The position numbers were made by a program, and so were the translations under genes. Shown here piece after piece: positions 48,095-61,104 of a stretch of 64,000 nt of DNA; position 1 is the first letter of the stretch; every line of letters begins with the position of its first letter. Source of the DNA: Atrichornis clamosus (lineage: Eukaryota > Chordata > Aves > Passeriformes > Menuridae); the NCBI GenBank assembly GCA_013400975.1, contig WBMZ01008643.1:186001-250000 (forward strand), read 5' to 3'. The notes below the pieces were generated by a model. The model was not told the DNA's origin. It saw only the letters and a program-made list of their open reading frames with translations, and did no database searches.

Positions 48095-50561
48095 ATTCCA
48101 GAAAGGTAGAAATACCCAATTAGTGCAGGTATGAGCCAAGATTACAAGCTCATATTTTCAGACTTCAAAGTAGTTTGGATCAGTAAATAACTCTTCCCTC
48201 TGAATATGTTAAAGAATTTCTTGATTAGTAAATTTTAATATTCTTCTTCCTTATACCTTTGAAAGGTTAATACTCTTAAAAGAGAAAAAAACCTTAGCAA
48301 AAAGCGAAATGTTTTAATCCAGACTCCAAAGTGTCTCTAATCCTCTGAATTTTCAGGTGCTTCTCTGAAGTGCCCTCAGATGCTGTCTGGGTCACAGGCT
48401 ACCCTCTCGTCTTTGAGACCCCCACTTTTCTCTAGTCTAAGAGCTCGGAGATTATTTCCACACTGCTCATGCATGTTGAGACATGCTTTTGTCCTTCAAA
48501 GCAAGGCTTTTACAGTGTGGTAACAGTGCTAAGAACTCATTTCCTCTGAACTGCAAATCTAAAAAGAGGCTATGATGGCTTGTGGCACCCTGACAAATAC
48601 TGTAAATTGTTCTCACAGCACCATATTTCAAAACTGATGGCAGTGAAAACTTATGGGTGGGTATGGTTGGAAGGTAACACCCACAGTGAGATTGTGGGGT
48701 ATCAAATCTGCTCTCTGTCAAGGAGGTCAGAACAAATTGGCTTACTTCAGGAGACAGAATATTTTTTCTGTCAGGTCTTCATAAACAGGCTAGATTCCAA
48801 ATTCCATTTGTGTTACTTTCATCGCATGCATTTCTGACCAATGATATGTGAGAATTAAGGAAACATGAAAGAACGAACATTTTCTCTCAATGTTTGTATT
48901 GCCTTTACAAGGAAAGTAAAAGGAAGTTTTTGTCTCTATTAAACTTTTTTGAGGACTCTGACATCAAATCTGTGTCATTCATTTTGTGAACAATTTCCAG
49001 AGCTCTGTGGATTTTATTGCCAAAAAAACCCAGTAGCGCTTAAGACAGATGGAATGTAACTATTAAAAAATACTTAAAAATATTTTCTATTTAATCATGA
49101 AGTTATGATAACCTTTAAAATGACTTAATTTATTGCCGTATGAAAAGCATATATATGAAATTCTAATACAAAATGTAGTATGCTTGCTATCATAGTTAGT
49201 TCTACCAAGCTGGTAGAAGTAAATTGTGAAATTCCAAACATTCACTCCATTGACTTGCTAAGTCATTCAAACTGTTTGTAACCTCTTCCTATGGTACAGA
49301 AAATAAGTCATTATTCAAAAATTTAATTTCAATTACAGATTCCATTTAAGGGGGGGAAATTTTGAAAGGCTTGATAAAATGGTGTTTCCTCTTCCAGCCC
49401 ATGAATAAAATCTGGGTATAAAAAGGACAAGATTAACTTGTTTAAGAAAGATAAAAATCTGGTGATTAGAAGCAATCTCTTCAGTTCATTAATAATAGGT
49501 GCTATTTTCTTCCTTTACTAAGAGACATTTCTTGGTGGCTTGGAAAGACTTGCATGAAGTCCAGCCTAAAGTAACTTTGCTTAGATGTAGAAGAAAGTGA
49601 AAAATGAACTCAAGATTTTGATGGCTTTTCAGGTTTCTTTCAAATGCAGCTTGATATAATTTCTAGTACAATCATTGCACAATAAATAAAAATGTAGAAT
49701 ATTTTAAAAACATAGATGTGATAATTAAGGACAGTAATAGCTATGAATTAATCTTTCTAAATTATCTACATCAATGCCTGTATCCTTACCATGTCCTCCA
49801 GCATCAGTAAAAGCAAATGCCATATACAAGAAAGGCCCTACAGAAAATAGGTAATTATATGTATATATATATGAAATAGGAAAGATAAGAATGCACCAGT
49901 AACTATAGAATTTGAAATGTTTAAAGAAAATTATCTACTCACTGATTTGAATAATGATTAGAATCTGGTAGTTTCGATCTCTTTGAATTAATTTAGTCTG
50001 CATAAAGAGCACAACAACACAAAGAAAAGCATTGTTGTACAGATCACCTCAAGGACTTGTAGCAGCTTATAGCATGTTAGTTCTGTAAGAAACTTAGCAA
50101 GTGAATTTTGGGGAAGCCCTGAGTTCCAAGAGATTATTGGCCTGAGGCAATGAATCACACATAAGAACACGAGGGATGGCAACATTTATTTTTTCTTCTC
50201 TGACTGTATGGATCCCAAAAGCTACTTTATGGTAATTATGCACTGTGCCTTTTCCTCTTTCTCTTCCCATAAAATGCAGGCCTGGTAGTAAATGTGTAAA
50301 GGTTTTTGATAGCAAACATGGCAAAATTAACATGGCCAACAGAGACAGAAAATTGGGCACACAAGGAAATTAAATTTGTCAGTGTGTCCCATTGCCCATC
50401 AGTCTCACAACATGATTATTCATTGTCTAAGCTAAGTGCAGAGAATATTTCAGTGAACTAAAGAGAAAGACCTGAACCTGAACCTTGTTTCAAGAGTGCC
50501 GCTAAATCAATGGCATCAGGGACTACTGTGTTTAAATTATGAATATATTCATATTTACTGC

Positions 50562-50617
50562 ATTATTTCACATTTTACTTTGTGAATATTTTATTATTTC
50601 ACATTTTACTTTGTGAA
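50562..50617. repeat. 31-bp tandem duplication
   Basis: 'attatttcacattttacttt' followed by 'gtgaa' occurs at 50562 and again at 50593 (period 31). The second copy is partial. The sequence identity within the shared 25 bases is complete, so the duplication is fairly young. Confidence 0.85.
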
Positions 50618-51394
50618 AGATGCCCTTGATGACAGGTCCAAAAATTAATTTCTATCATTCCATTTGATCTCAAGCCTATTAGTTATAGGGAGGGTATAGG
50701 CAATTTCATTTAGCTAGGTAATACAACTTGAGTGTGTCCTATAACACTCTCAATATAGTCAGCATTATTTATAAAACCAGTCTATGCCCTTATTTAATGA
50801 TTTGGCAGTCATGCTAAACTATTGAACTTTTTACTGAATAGTGTTAGCTGAATGTCAATACATACATATGATTGCCTTTCATCTGCACAGAGAAATGGTA
50901 ATTAGGATTTCCATTGAGTTTCTGACAGAGGCAAAGCTGAATTAAAGCCTATTTATAAATATTTTAATATCATAAAACAGCCTTAGAGCATTCAATTTGA
51001 ACAGCACTGTAAATATGCCCTTCATTATGTAAAGGTTGGCTGTTTAATAACAATATGCAAATATCTTTGCAAGAGTACTTGCTTTTGTTTCATCTCTTTG
51101 CTTTTTAGGCACAATGTTTCTCCCACTGGGGAAATGCGCAGACAACCCTACTATCACTTTCATTGTTTATTTGTATGTATAGGACTTATTTATGGTTTTC
51201 AGCTGAATCAAAAACTTATACTCCTGGCAGCTTTTTTCATTAAAGCTTCTATTAAAACTTGACTTAGTGTCCTGGGAATGTTGATTATTTACAAGTCAAT
51301 GTCTAGTGGCAGAACCAGAAATTCAGACACTTTTTAGCCTGTATGAATTGTTGCAACTCCACTGACTGCAGATGAGGATATGCCCCATAAATCC

Positions 51395-51418
51395 AAATTC
51401 TAGCTCAAGCTAGAATTT
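51395..51418. repeat. Near-perfect 24-bp palindrome
   Basis: AAATTCTAGCT (51395-51405) and AGCTAGAATTT (51408-51418) are perfect reverse complements separated by only CA. So short a centre favours a dyad-symmetric protein site or a palindromic mutation event over an RNA hairpin. Nothing around it looks like a transposon terminus. Confidence 0.85.
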
Positions 51419-54400
51419 CATCCATTTTGTCAGTTTCTAGATAAAGCTGATCATCCAGCTCGAAGGCTGACTTACTGCAGCCATAAGTAAGTGACTTTAT
51501 TTTGGACTCAGATTTTCTGCCTAAAAGTTCTGAAAACACCTAGCTTATTTGTGTGTTGCATTTTTTAATAGAAATTCTACTAACGTTAGAATGACACAGA
51601 GATAGTAAAAATGAAATCAGAATTCAAATGAGTTTTAACACACACATGCAGGTGAGATCTCTAGTAAACCAACAAGTTGCAAGGTGTAAAACTGTCATGA
51701 CAAGCAGAGGAGACAGACCCTAACAAGATAATATTCTTTCTCACCTGCACAACCCCAACAGGGTTAAAAACCATGCTCTGCAATGAAATCAAGAACATTC
51801 TGACAATTTCACTGCTAGTAAGTTACAAAGCTTCATGGTTTTGTGTGTCATTGTCTTCCTACTCAAAAGAGCAATATTATGTGTTCTGCTTCTTTCCTCT
51901 CTTTCTTTTAAGAGGTAATTTCATCCTTCATCATCAGCTTGTGGTAGATTTTCAGAAATAAAATTCCTGTTTCAGCCATTATGAATGCAATCCCTTCAAC
52001 TTATCTTTCTGAGTTTATGCAGTACTGACATCAATTTGCTGTATTTCTACTTGTTCTGAAGCTTGTTGGATTAGCTGAAATCATACACAATAATTCATAG
52101 ATCAATAAGCAATTTGTTTAGAATACCAGGGATCATTTGTGATCTAATTTTTGTGTGTGGCTCAAAATAAAACAAGCACAAAACATGTGTGTATTCTCTG
52201 AAAATAAGCACAGACAATTGAGTTTGCAAAAGTTTTTGTGCAAGAATCACCTCAAGGAATCAGAGAGGAGAAATGGAAATGAAAGTCCAAAGTGAAGGCA
52301 GTACAGAGATATTCCCTTTATCTCATTTGGATTTCCCAGTGTGTCCATCACTGAAAACACTTGCAACTACAGAGTGGTAACTCAAAAATATTTGGAACTG
52401 TTGAGCTACAAGAACACCACAAGAGACCACTTCAGCATTAGTGTAGCAACAAAATAATTTTACACCCGAATTTTCAGTTACTGATCAGGAAGTACCATGC
52501 TGGGTTACAGGGGAAAACCCCAGATAGTCCAGTTCCTCTGGGGCAAGTGCACAGCTGTTGCCAAGGAAAAGTGAGACTTTGACTTGTCTTGGCAGGCATT
52601 GCAAACCAAGTACTTGGTAGAGTATCCTCTAGGATAGATATAGTTTCACATTTCAGTATTGTTACGATAGAGGGTGATTTCTCTCCTCAGTTACTCCTAT
52701 TTCAACTAGGCAGGTCTCTAGAAAAGTTCACCTGCTTTATAAAAAACTTGGAGGTCACTAAAAGTTTTGAAAATGGGCTTTAGCCAGCATGTTTTCAGCA
52801 AAGAAAACAAAATTATAAGTACTACTTAAATCAGCAGTTTTATGCTTGTGAACACAAAACATCTTGCTTGTATAAACACCTCAAAAGAACTGAAATCAAC
52901 TCTGGTGCATATAGGGACAAACTGTCAAAAGACAGATACAGAAATCATGCTTTGAGGTAGCTCTCTATATTCTTGAATAAGTGCTGATCCTTATTGTGAA
53001 GCTAATTTTAATAGGCTATCTAAAATTGGTCAGACATTCAAGTAAAAATGAAAATTACTCTTGGGTGAAATACTTTGAGATTTCATTTATGGCTTCTGTC
53101 ACGTTTCAATGGTATTTTCCTTAGAAGAAATATCTGCTTTTTATTAAATCTGAAGGAAGGACACTGTTTACTGAATGGACAAGTTGTCTTCTAAGACTGC
53201 TTTGGCCTCTCTGTGCTTACTTTATGAGAATTGACAATACGATGAATTTCCAACAAGGACACTTACTTGGAAGAAATTGCCATTTACCCAAAAGCCAAAA
53301 AGTGGAGAACATTTAGAGTTAAGCAGTTGTCATGCTATTAGAAGGACACAATTTTAGTTGTTCCTAGAAAATTAAAATAATTGTAAATAGCACAAACTGT
53401 GGCAGCGTTAACTGAAGAACCAGGGTTGTTTCAAAGCTGTTTCTTTAGTTCTGGACAAGATAAGACTTTGTCGTATATCTCCTGGGTGTCCCCACTTACT
53501 GCATTTTTATTTATGTCGTAGAGCTCATTAAATGGCTTCCTGTCAGACTGAGGTAGACCAGACAATGTGCTCTGGCAGAACACCTATAGCGCTTCAGCTA
53601 CTAATGGGTACACAGGCTACCAGAAAAGACTAGATACATCTAGTCTGAAATGGAACCACTGGTAAGTGAATAGCGTGGATTCCAAGTCTTTAGCACTGCT
53701 TCAATATCCACTCCTATTTTACCACAGTATTTGCCAACATAGCTGTATCTAATTCTCTAACTGGCAGCTTTGTCAAGTGCTTGCTTCGTGTTAATCAAAT
53801 GTACACAAGACATGTTAAAAAAGAGTTTGTGGTCTTGTCCATAGGAACATCTCTCTCAGGGACTTTACTGAGAAATATGAAGGTCTGTAAAAGCCTTTAA
53901 AACTGTTGGCACAATTACAGTGAGTTACTTTTTATTTTACTTCTAGCAAACAGAGGCAACAGAGAGGAGAGAAAAATTCCAATCATGCATCTCTTTCTTT
54001 CCATGACCAGGTAGAAAGAAGAGTTCTGAACACTACTGTCAATGGTATATATTTATTTAATGCTTCTGTTTACTCATTACATCATTTGTCATGAAAGCAG
54101 ATGTATAAAAGACTAGGTTTGAACTATAAGTAGATTTTTCAAAGAACAGTGGCTGTGCTCTGAGAAGACAGAAAGTATCTTTCACTAAAATTCTGTAAAA
54201 AAAATGTTGGTGTCAAGACTAACAAGGATCAAGATGCAACATCACAAGACTGCAATGACAGATGATAGTATTATATCATTCCTATGTGGATTTTTTATTT
54301 TTCTGACTGAAAATGACAAGTAGACATATGATATTATTAGATGTGGGTCATTAAAGAGAGCTAAAATACACTTGTAGCAAAGGGTACTGATGGGATACCA

Positions 54401-56505
54401 CACCTCAACATCAGTCTGAGTGCAATGTAAAACTTGTCTCTACCTATTCCACTCTCAGAAAATATTTACTTACTAATGCACCAGCACAACTATTGAATTT
54501 TGTTCCAAACAAAGCTTAATTGTCTTTTTGAGTCTGCATAACACAATTTCTGCAACTTTATCTGAGTACTGTAAAGGAATTGTTAAGGTAACCTATGGTC
54601 TCAGGATTTATGAGCAAGTAATAGTCCATATACACGTATCAGCTTTTAATTTTGGAAGCTGAGGTTTTATTGCATTCTTTTAAATTAATTCAGGAGTTAG
54701 CTTTCTTTAACTGTATTATTATAAATCCTTTGCTTTCACAAGATAGATTTGTAATTTGAAGTTGGACTCTTCATATCAATTAAGAAGACCCAGAGGACAT
54801 AATACAATATTAAGAATACTATTCTCTATTGATTGCATTAAACTTCTGTTAATGATAGAATTTTTAAAATACCCTAGATATTGTACAGACCAGGATTCCT
54901 GTTCTGTAATTGCCTTCATGTAGTGATAAAGGCATGAGAAACTTACAAAATATACCAAAATAGCAGGATAGATCAATGTGTTGGACAGAGAATTTGAGGA
55001 GGTACAGATAAAAACAAATAGAAAATATACAGTCCTTAGATTTCCAGTTGTAGCTGTAGCAATAGTTTTTCCATGAACTCCTGGACACCTGTCAGCACAG
55101 GAGTTGCAATTTCCTGAGTCATAAGATGCCAACGCTAATTGTCGCATGAAAAGTATTTTACATGTTGCAGTGACATAGTGTAGGGAAATTAATGGACTAT
55201 ATGATCTGAGAACTGCTTACCTTTTCTAGACTTTAGAAAATACCTGGTCTCCCCTTTCACTCAGGGGAATTACAATTCAAAAAATAAAAGTTAAATGTTA
55301 TGAGTACATGAGAGTCTTAATTGGTGGCTGACTCAAAAAGTAGAAAAAGTGTAGAAAAAACAGTGATTCAGACAAGGGAGGAAGTCCATAATCTGACTGG
55401 TCTAGAGACACACATTTCCTAAAAGAATAAATAATAATAAAAAAATTACCTAGGACCAATCTATCTTGCCTGCCTTTTGGGGGATAAACAGGGAGAAAAC
55501 AGTGCAACCACAGCAAACCCAGACATGTTTGGTCATCTCTGAAAAAGATCCCTCCTGAGCACCTCCTGTTTTCTTTTCCTGGGTGCGAGATTTGCATCAG
55601 AGAGATAAGTATTGTCTGTATGAGCTTGTGAAATCCAGAAGTAGCGTCCTCCAAGATATGTATGACCCATAAATATTGGTTTCTGTTTGTGTCAAAGAAA
55701 AAGGGAGAGGGGACGTGGTATATACATTTTTTTTTTAATCAAAAGATATAATAGCTTATGACAAGGTCTATTATCCCCTTGAAGATAAAGGAATAAAGGA
55801 AATGCCTTTGTGTTGTAACAAAAGCTAAATCACTTCAACTGTCAGCTTCCATTAACACACACCAAGCAGGGACAGCAATTGCTAAGCCAATTTGTCCATC
55901 AGTTTTTGAAAAGTGCTAGCAAGTATAAATAAAGAAATAGAGATGAATGTGTTTTTATAGACATTATTATGGTTGATTTCTGTAGACATAATCCACCCCT
56001 CCTGATAATTTTCATGTCGTTTAGGAGATCAGTGCTAGGAGCAAAATGCAGCTCTGCTCCAGGGTGCTGAGAAATAAAAACTAGTATTTCTGTTTATGCT
56101 AATAAAATTGAAAAGCATCCCTTAATCCCTGGAAATTTCTTTTTCAAAGGACGACATTGGTCACTTTTCTGAACAGGGGTTTACATTTGATGTATGCATT
56201 GTCTGTCATCTCTAAATTGGGCAACTTATATCAATACTTTTTCAAATATTGGTTATCTTACTGTTTCCCTAAACTTCTCAATGTAATTCAAAGTCTGTTT
56301 TCATATACTACTGAAGCAGTTTGCCTGCTTACAGAAGAAGGTGGAAGCCAGCTACTAGGCAGAATCACTTGGGCTGGTGATTTGCCAGCAGGTTCTCAGC
56401 AAGCCCATCCCATAGTGAAATGCAGCCAGCAGAAAATATTCACTGTCCATGCTTCTCAGACTGGGTGTTAGTCAGCCTGAGAATTCATTAGGCTATGTGG
56501 CAGAG

Positions 56506-56997
56506 TGTGCTGGGTTTGGCTGCGGCAGATTTGATTTTCTTCACGGTGTCTGGTATGGGGCTGTGTTTTCGATTTGTGCTGAACACGGGGTTGATAATAT
56601 AGTAATGTTTTTGTTCTTGCTGAGCAGAGCTCACAGAGAGCCAAGGCCTTTTCTGCTTTCTGTACTGCCACCTTGGTGAGGTGGCTGGGTGATGAAGGAG
56701 GAAGTGGGGAATGTTTAGAGTGATGGTGTTTGTCTTCCCAGGTAACCATTCTGTGTGATGAATCCCTACTTTCCTGGGCATGACTGAACACCTGCCTGCC
56801 CATGGCAAATGGTGACTAAATTCCTTTATTTCCTTTGTTTGAGTGCATGGCTCTGGACTTACCTATTAAACTGTCTTTATCTCAATGGAGGAGTTTTCCA
56901 GATTTTACTTTTCCAATTATTTCCCCCATCCCTCTTGTGCAGAAAAGAGCAAGTGGCTGTGTGGGGCTTGGTTGCTCTCTAGGGTTGAGCCATGACA
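56506..56997 (+). mobile_element. Solo LTR of an avian endogenous retrovirus (ERVL-type)
   Basis: This is a complete 492-bp LTR on the + strand. It starts TGTGCTGGGTTTGGCTG and ends GGTTGAGCCATGACA, giving the usual TG...CA ends. The body carries blocks characteristic of an abundant avian LTR family: 'ctggtatggggctgtgtttt', 'gatttgtgctgaacacgggg', 'caaggccttttctgctt' and 'aaactgtctttatctcaa'. A polyadenylation signal ATTAAA lies at 56865-56870. The flanking five bases are CAGAG on the left (56501-56505) and CATAG on the right (56998-57002). They match at four of five positions, as expected for a mutated 5-bp target-site duplication. No internal gag, pol or env sequence or second LTR is present, so this is a solo LTR left by recombination between two LTRs. 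Assignment to ERVL rests on memory of the family and the 5-bp duplication. Confidence 0.85.
56865..56870 (+). promoter_or_regulatory. ATTAAA polyadenylation signal in the solo LTR
   Basis: ATTAAA within 'cctattaaactgtctttatc' is the conserved 3'-processing signal of this LTR family. It lies about 130 bases before the LTR end. Confidence 0.6.
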
Positions 56998-58044
56998 CAT
57001 AGAAAACTAACCTGTTCCAAAAAGAGGGAGTACTCCATACCTTTTTTGTTGAAGATGAAAATGTATGCTTTTTTAAAAGAAGTAGGTGGGAGTCTGGGGC
57101 TTTGCATCTTGCATTCCCATGTTTAGTCACCTGAGCTTTCATTAGAGCAGGTAGTATAATTGGTTTGCCTGAGGTAGCTACAGACCATAATATCCACCTA
57201 TTCAACTTTTTTTTTACCTACTTTGTCAAGATGGGTCCAAACACTTGCTCGAAACTGTCAAGATAATTTAAGTCTGGATTTTTCTCTTTGATGTGCAGAG
57301 ATGTATGGAGATGAAGAAACAGAGAAGAAAATACGACAGGAATATTTTTCCAAGGTTTGAGAAGAGGGGTGGATGAGTGTAAGCCTTGGCCATGACAAAG
57401 AACAGAAAACTTTAGGCAGGTTCAGTGATGCCTTGGCTTGCTGAGTTCAAGGGATAGCAGCTGGGCCTGGTTTTTGCGCAGGATAGCAAATACCCATGGT
57501 ACAAATATCAGAGAGTCCAAGCCTTCTTCAAAGAGCTGCCTGATGGATGTTAGGTCTCCAACCTATTTGTCTCAGTGTCACCTGTATCATGGAGATAGTA
57601 ACAAGTTTGATAATAAACTCATGTTTGAAACACCTAAGGAGTCTAACTTCTTACGGTAGTCACATTTTCACATTTCTTTAATCAGAAATCTTATAATTCC
57701 TCTTTTTAGTTCTGCGTTTGTTTCAGGTTTCACTAAAGGGATTTTTTTCCTTCAAATTATTAGAAATTGAATGTTAACAAGCAATTATAGCAGGAAAAAA
57801 ACACATAGATACAGGACACATCTTGCAGTAATATCAATTAGCAGCACTATGTTCACTGAAATCAGTGTGAATTTAGTCATTTACTTCAAGAGGGTTAAAA
57901 GGCCACCAAGGATGTTTTAGATGGAGAAATGAAAGGAAACCTGGAGAGAGTTTCAGGCAAGGGTTTTTTTTTTTGTTTGTAGTAGACTTACTGATTTCCA
58001 TAGGGATTTCTAATGAGAAGAAATAAAAAGAAACTGCTCAAGCT

Positions 58045-58118
58045 GGATAAGAATATATAATCCATTTAAAACAAATTAAAAGGATAAGAATATATAATCC
58101 ATTTAAAACAAATTAAAA
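58045..58118. repeat. Perfect 37-bp tandem duplication
   Basis: 'ggataagaatatataatcca' followed by 'tttaaaacaaattaaaa' is present twice in direct succession (58045-58081 and 58082-58118) without a difference. It is either a very recent duplication or a polymorphic two-copy repeat. Confidence 0.95.
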
Positions 58119-60728
58119 ATCAGGTATGATCTATAACTCTGCTTCATTTTTAGATGTAAAAGAGAATTTGTAGTCCTAAGAAAACTCAAAATGCAGTTAA
58201 AATTTACAGACATCAATTTTAAACACCATAATAGCAGGCATCAACTCCCAGAAGTGTTTCAAAATCTAAAATGTGCTCTGTATAACTATTCAGTTGGTAT
58301 TTCTAGTTTCAGAGACTCATCTCCTGAGTTTTGAACAAATATGTTTTCAACTGGTTTTAAGTCTCTGTACCTCCACAGAGCCACAATGACTGACAGCTAC
58401 GTAACTCTCAGTAGCAAGAAGCAAGGCTGATATCTGTATAATCAGTTGAGACAGCAAAAAATTCCTGATTATACCATGTTCTACCAATTCAGACTAGCAT
58501 GTATCTAAGTTTTGCTGTACAGGGAATTTAATGAAAAAAGATCCTAGCATAAACTTCCCTTCCTGGAAATTGGTGTTTTGAACAGTTACCTGCTTTATCA
58601 AGAGACTAAATTGTGACTGATTAGTGTTGCTAAGGTGAGCTCTTAAATGAAATGAGAACAGACTTCTGCAAGAGCCTTCATATGCAGACCTCTACATCTT
58701 CCTTCTTCAGCCAAACTTAAAAAAACAGTGATTATAAACATGACATGGAATGGCCTATGTAAGAATATATATATAGTTATATAGTTATAGGTTTAACTAC
58801 ATACCTGATATAATTAGGCTCAGAAATGCTAGGAAAGTATCCTCCAAATCAGCAAATGTTATGGTGTCAGATGGTTGTGAGAGCCTTCACTGTGGGTGTG
58901 CCATGCCCTGGGGCTTGGTGTGATCAATCTTTATTGACTGATTAATTTCAGCTTTTCATTCTAGGGATTTTGGATTTAGTGCCTTTAGTTTTTCTGTTTA
59001 TATATAACCATCCAAGATGGCAAACTCATTACATCACAGTGTGGATTCCTGTGACACCTGTACTATTTGTGACTGCTATTTCCCACGAGGGAGGGGCACA
59101 GCAGAATGCCCCTGAGATAACTGTAGTTCTCAAGACTCCAGATAATACTGAGAGGGTTTTTGTTTGTCTCTCTATACTTCTGTAGGTCTCCAAAGATTCT
59201 GGCATATATTTCTATCAGTGAGAGAAATCTTGTTTTCTGTTTTCTGCTCAATAAAAAGTCAGCAAAACACAGATGATGCTTTCAGCTACAGAAATATTTC
59301 TGTTGTTCTTTCACCCAACATATTTTCTTACTTGGAAATGTGTTCACTTCCATTCTTAGATCACTTTTCTCCTAGGAATATGATATTTGGAATTTACAGC
59401 CCATAATTTAAAATTAGTCCACATATGCCTTTAGTTTTGATGGAATGTTTGGAGAATGCCTAAAATAAACATTTAAAATACTTAGTTACTCCCAGTTAGC
59501 TGGAAAGATTCAATATGAAATAAAAAATTCTGGTGAAGATGAGTCCCAGAATTTATAAAATCTTGGAAAAAAACTGATGTGGAAAGCCAGGGTTTTAGGA
59601 TTTGCGAGAGCCATTCTCAGTCCATGCTTTGACAGGAAATTTTTCTTCCACACGTCCACAAGGTACTGAGAACCTCTCTCGATTGTTGTGACAGAACAGC
59701 ATCTTGCAAACAGTATTTGACAATTCAGAGGCTCAGGATCAAGTGCTTCTCCCTGTACCTTTAGAAGTGGTTAGATTCAGTGTGGAGAGTTGCCTTCACT
59801 TTCCCCCAGAGCAAGATCCGGGCAGCTGACAGAGGAGCACACAGCAGTCTGAAAGGGTCTCTCAAATTCTGAGCCATCAGGTACACCATGGAAAGTGAGA
59901 GGAAGAAGGATATCTCTGAGATGCTAAAGCACTTCTCTGGAACAGACCTACTAAGAACCCCTGGGCACGGCTGTTATTATAATTGCATGTTGATAATGGA
60001 GAAAAGCCATATATAATGTAAAAGTAATTATAACACCAGATACAAGAACCTACAATCTCCATTAACATAAGAGAGCAGAAAAACATTTTTATTGATTTGG
60101 TAGTGCCTGACTTACATAATCACCTGTTCATGCTTTCCTCTGCAAACAAACTAACAAGAAGTTTTTGTAGATATAAAAATTACATGTGCAGACATTAAAT
60201 TCCATACTTTACTCTATAAGGTAAGTACACAGCTGTATTTAGAGAATGACTGTAGACAAACAACAGATGTATAGAGAGATTCTATAGATGGTTGAATAGA
60301 ATAAAAGGTAAAAATTATTACAGAAATGTTTGGACATCTTAAAACAACAAACAGTTTAATATGATTTATTTAGTCAGGGTAGACTAAAATTCACTAGTAT
60401 AGTAACAGAACCATTTGTCTTAGCAAGTATCTTGTTATTGGTGATCAATAATGTAGCTGAGATGACTGATGGCTTTGTTTTCCTGCCGTGCCTCAGCCAA
60501 TCTAAATTATTTATTTGACATGCTGCCTCTTGGCAAATGCTAGGAAACAGTGATAAGAAATTTGCATTCCTCTGTATATACCTCTGAATGAATATGAGAT
60601 ATTCCTTGAACTTTTGGTGAATGACATACGGCTGTAGTTTGAGGGACAGTTCTGCTGACCAAACATGCTTTTGTCTCCCAGCATGAAGAGCAATGTAGAC
60701 ACCAGAAAGAAAACCAAGAAGGAGCTAC

Positions 60729-60746
60729 TTTTTTTTTTTTTTTTTT
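60729..60746. repeat. Homopolymer T18
   Basis: Eighteen T are followed by CCCC. On the - strand this is an A18 run after GGGG. No AATAAA lies just upstream on that strand and I see no flanking duplication, so it is called a homopolymer and not a retrocopy tail. Confidence 0.9.
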
Positions 60747-61104
60747 CCCCATTGTTGTACATGGCAGAAAAGTAAATGATGTAATTTTCAGAAATATCCA
60801 GAATCTGGACAGCTCTGAATACTGAAGAATCTGTCTCAGTTTGCCAGGGTCTTAAATTGTTAGAGACAATTTTAATCAGTCTTGAGACAGAGAAAAGTGG
60901 AAAATAATTAAAGACCATAAAAACTTATTAGCAGTACAGAGAAAAACTCTCCCAAGCTCACTAAGTTCATTATTATTGCCCCTGACAAGGGCCAATGCAG
61001 GAAGGTTAGTTGAAAAATGAATATAAGAGTATAGCCAGTTTAGAACAGTGTTTCCCCTTTTGTATCTTACCATTTTTGTGCCATCTGTTCTCCACACTGA
61101 AGAG

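Larger units (their letters stand above)
45464..56505. other. Unique AT-rich DNA, no gene seen
   Basis: There is no exon or RNA gene I can support. Two small tandem duplications and a palindrome are listed separately. The stretch 50860-51290 contains the octamer ATGCAAAT (51055-51062) among other AT-rich motifs and might be a regulatory element. That is speculation without comparative data. Open frames here (for example 54776-55147 and 55298-55654 on -) lack domains. The five bases CAGAG at 56501-56505 are the probable left target site of the LTR that follows. Confidence 0.6.
56998..61104. other. Unique DNA, no gene seen
   Basis: No exon or RNA gene is recognised. The block contains the 37-bp tandem duplication near 58045, an AT dinucleotide patch near 58768-58790 and a run of eighteen T (60729-60746). 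The stretch 59585-59880 is less AT-rich but shows no sustained open frame or motif. A few bases such as 'cactgaaatcagtgtgaatt' near 57855 resemble old amniote repeats but are too short to call. Confidence 0.6.

Noticed and set aside
60729..60746. T18 run as the poly-A tail of a processed pseudogene on the - strand
   Set aside because: There is no polyadenylation signal upstream on that strand, no recognisable parent gene and no flanking duplication.
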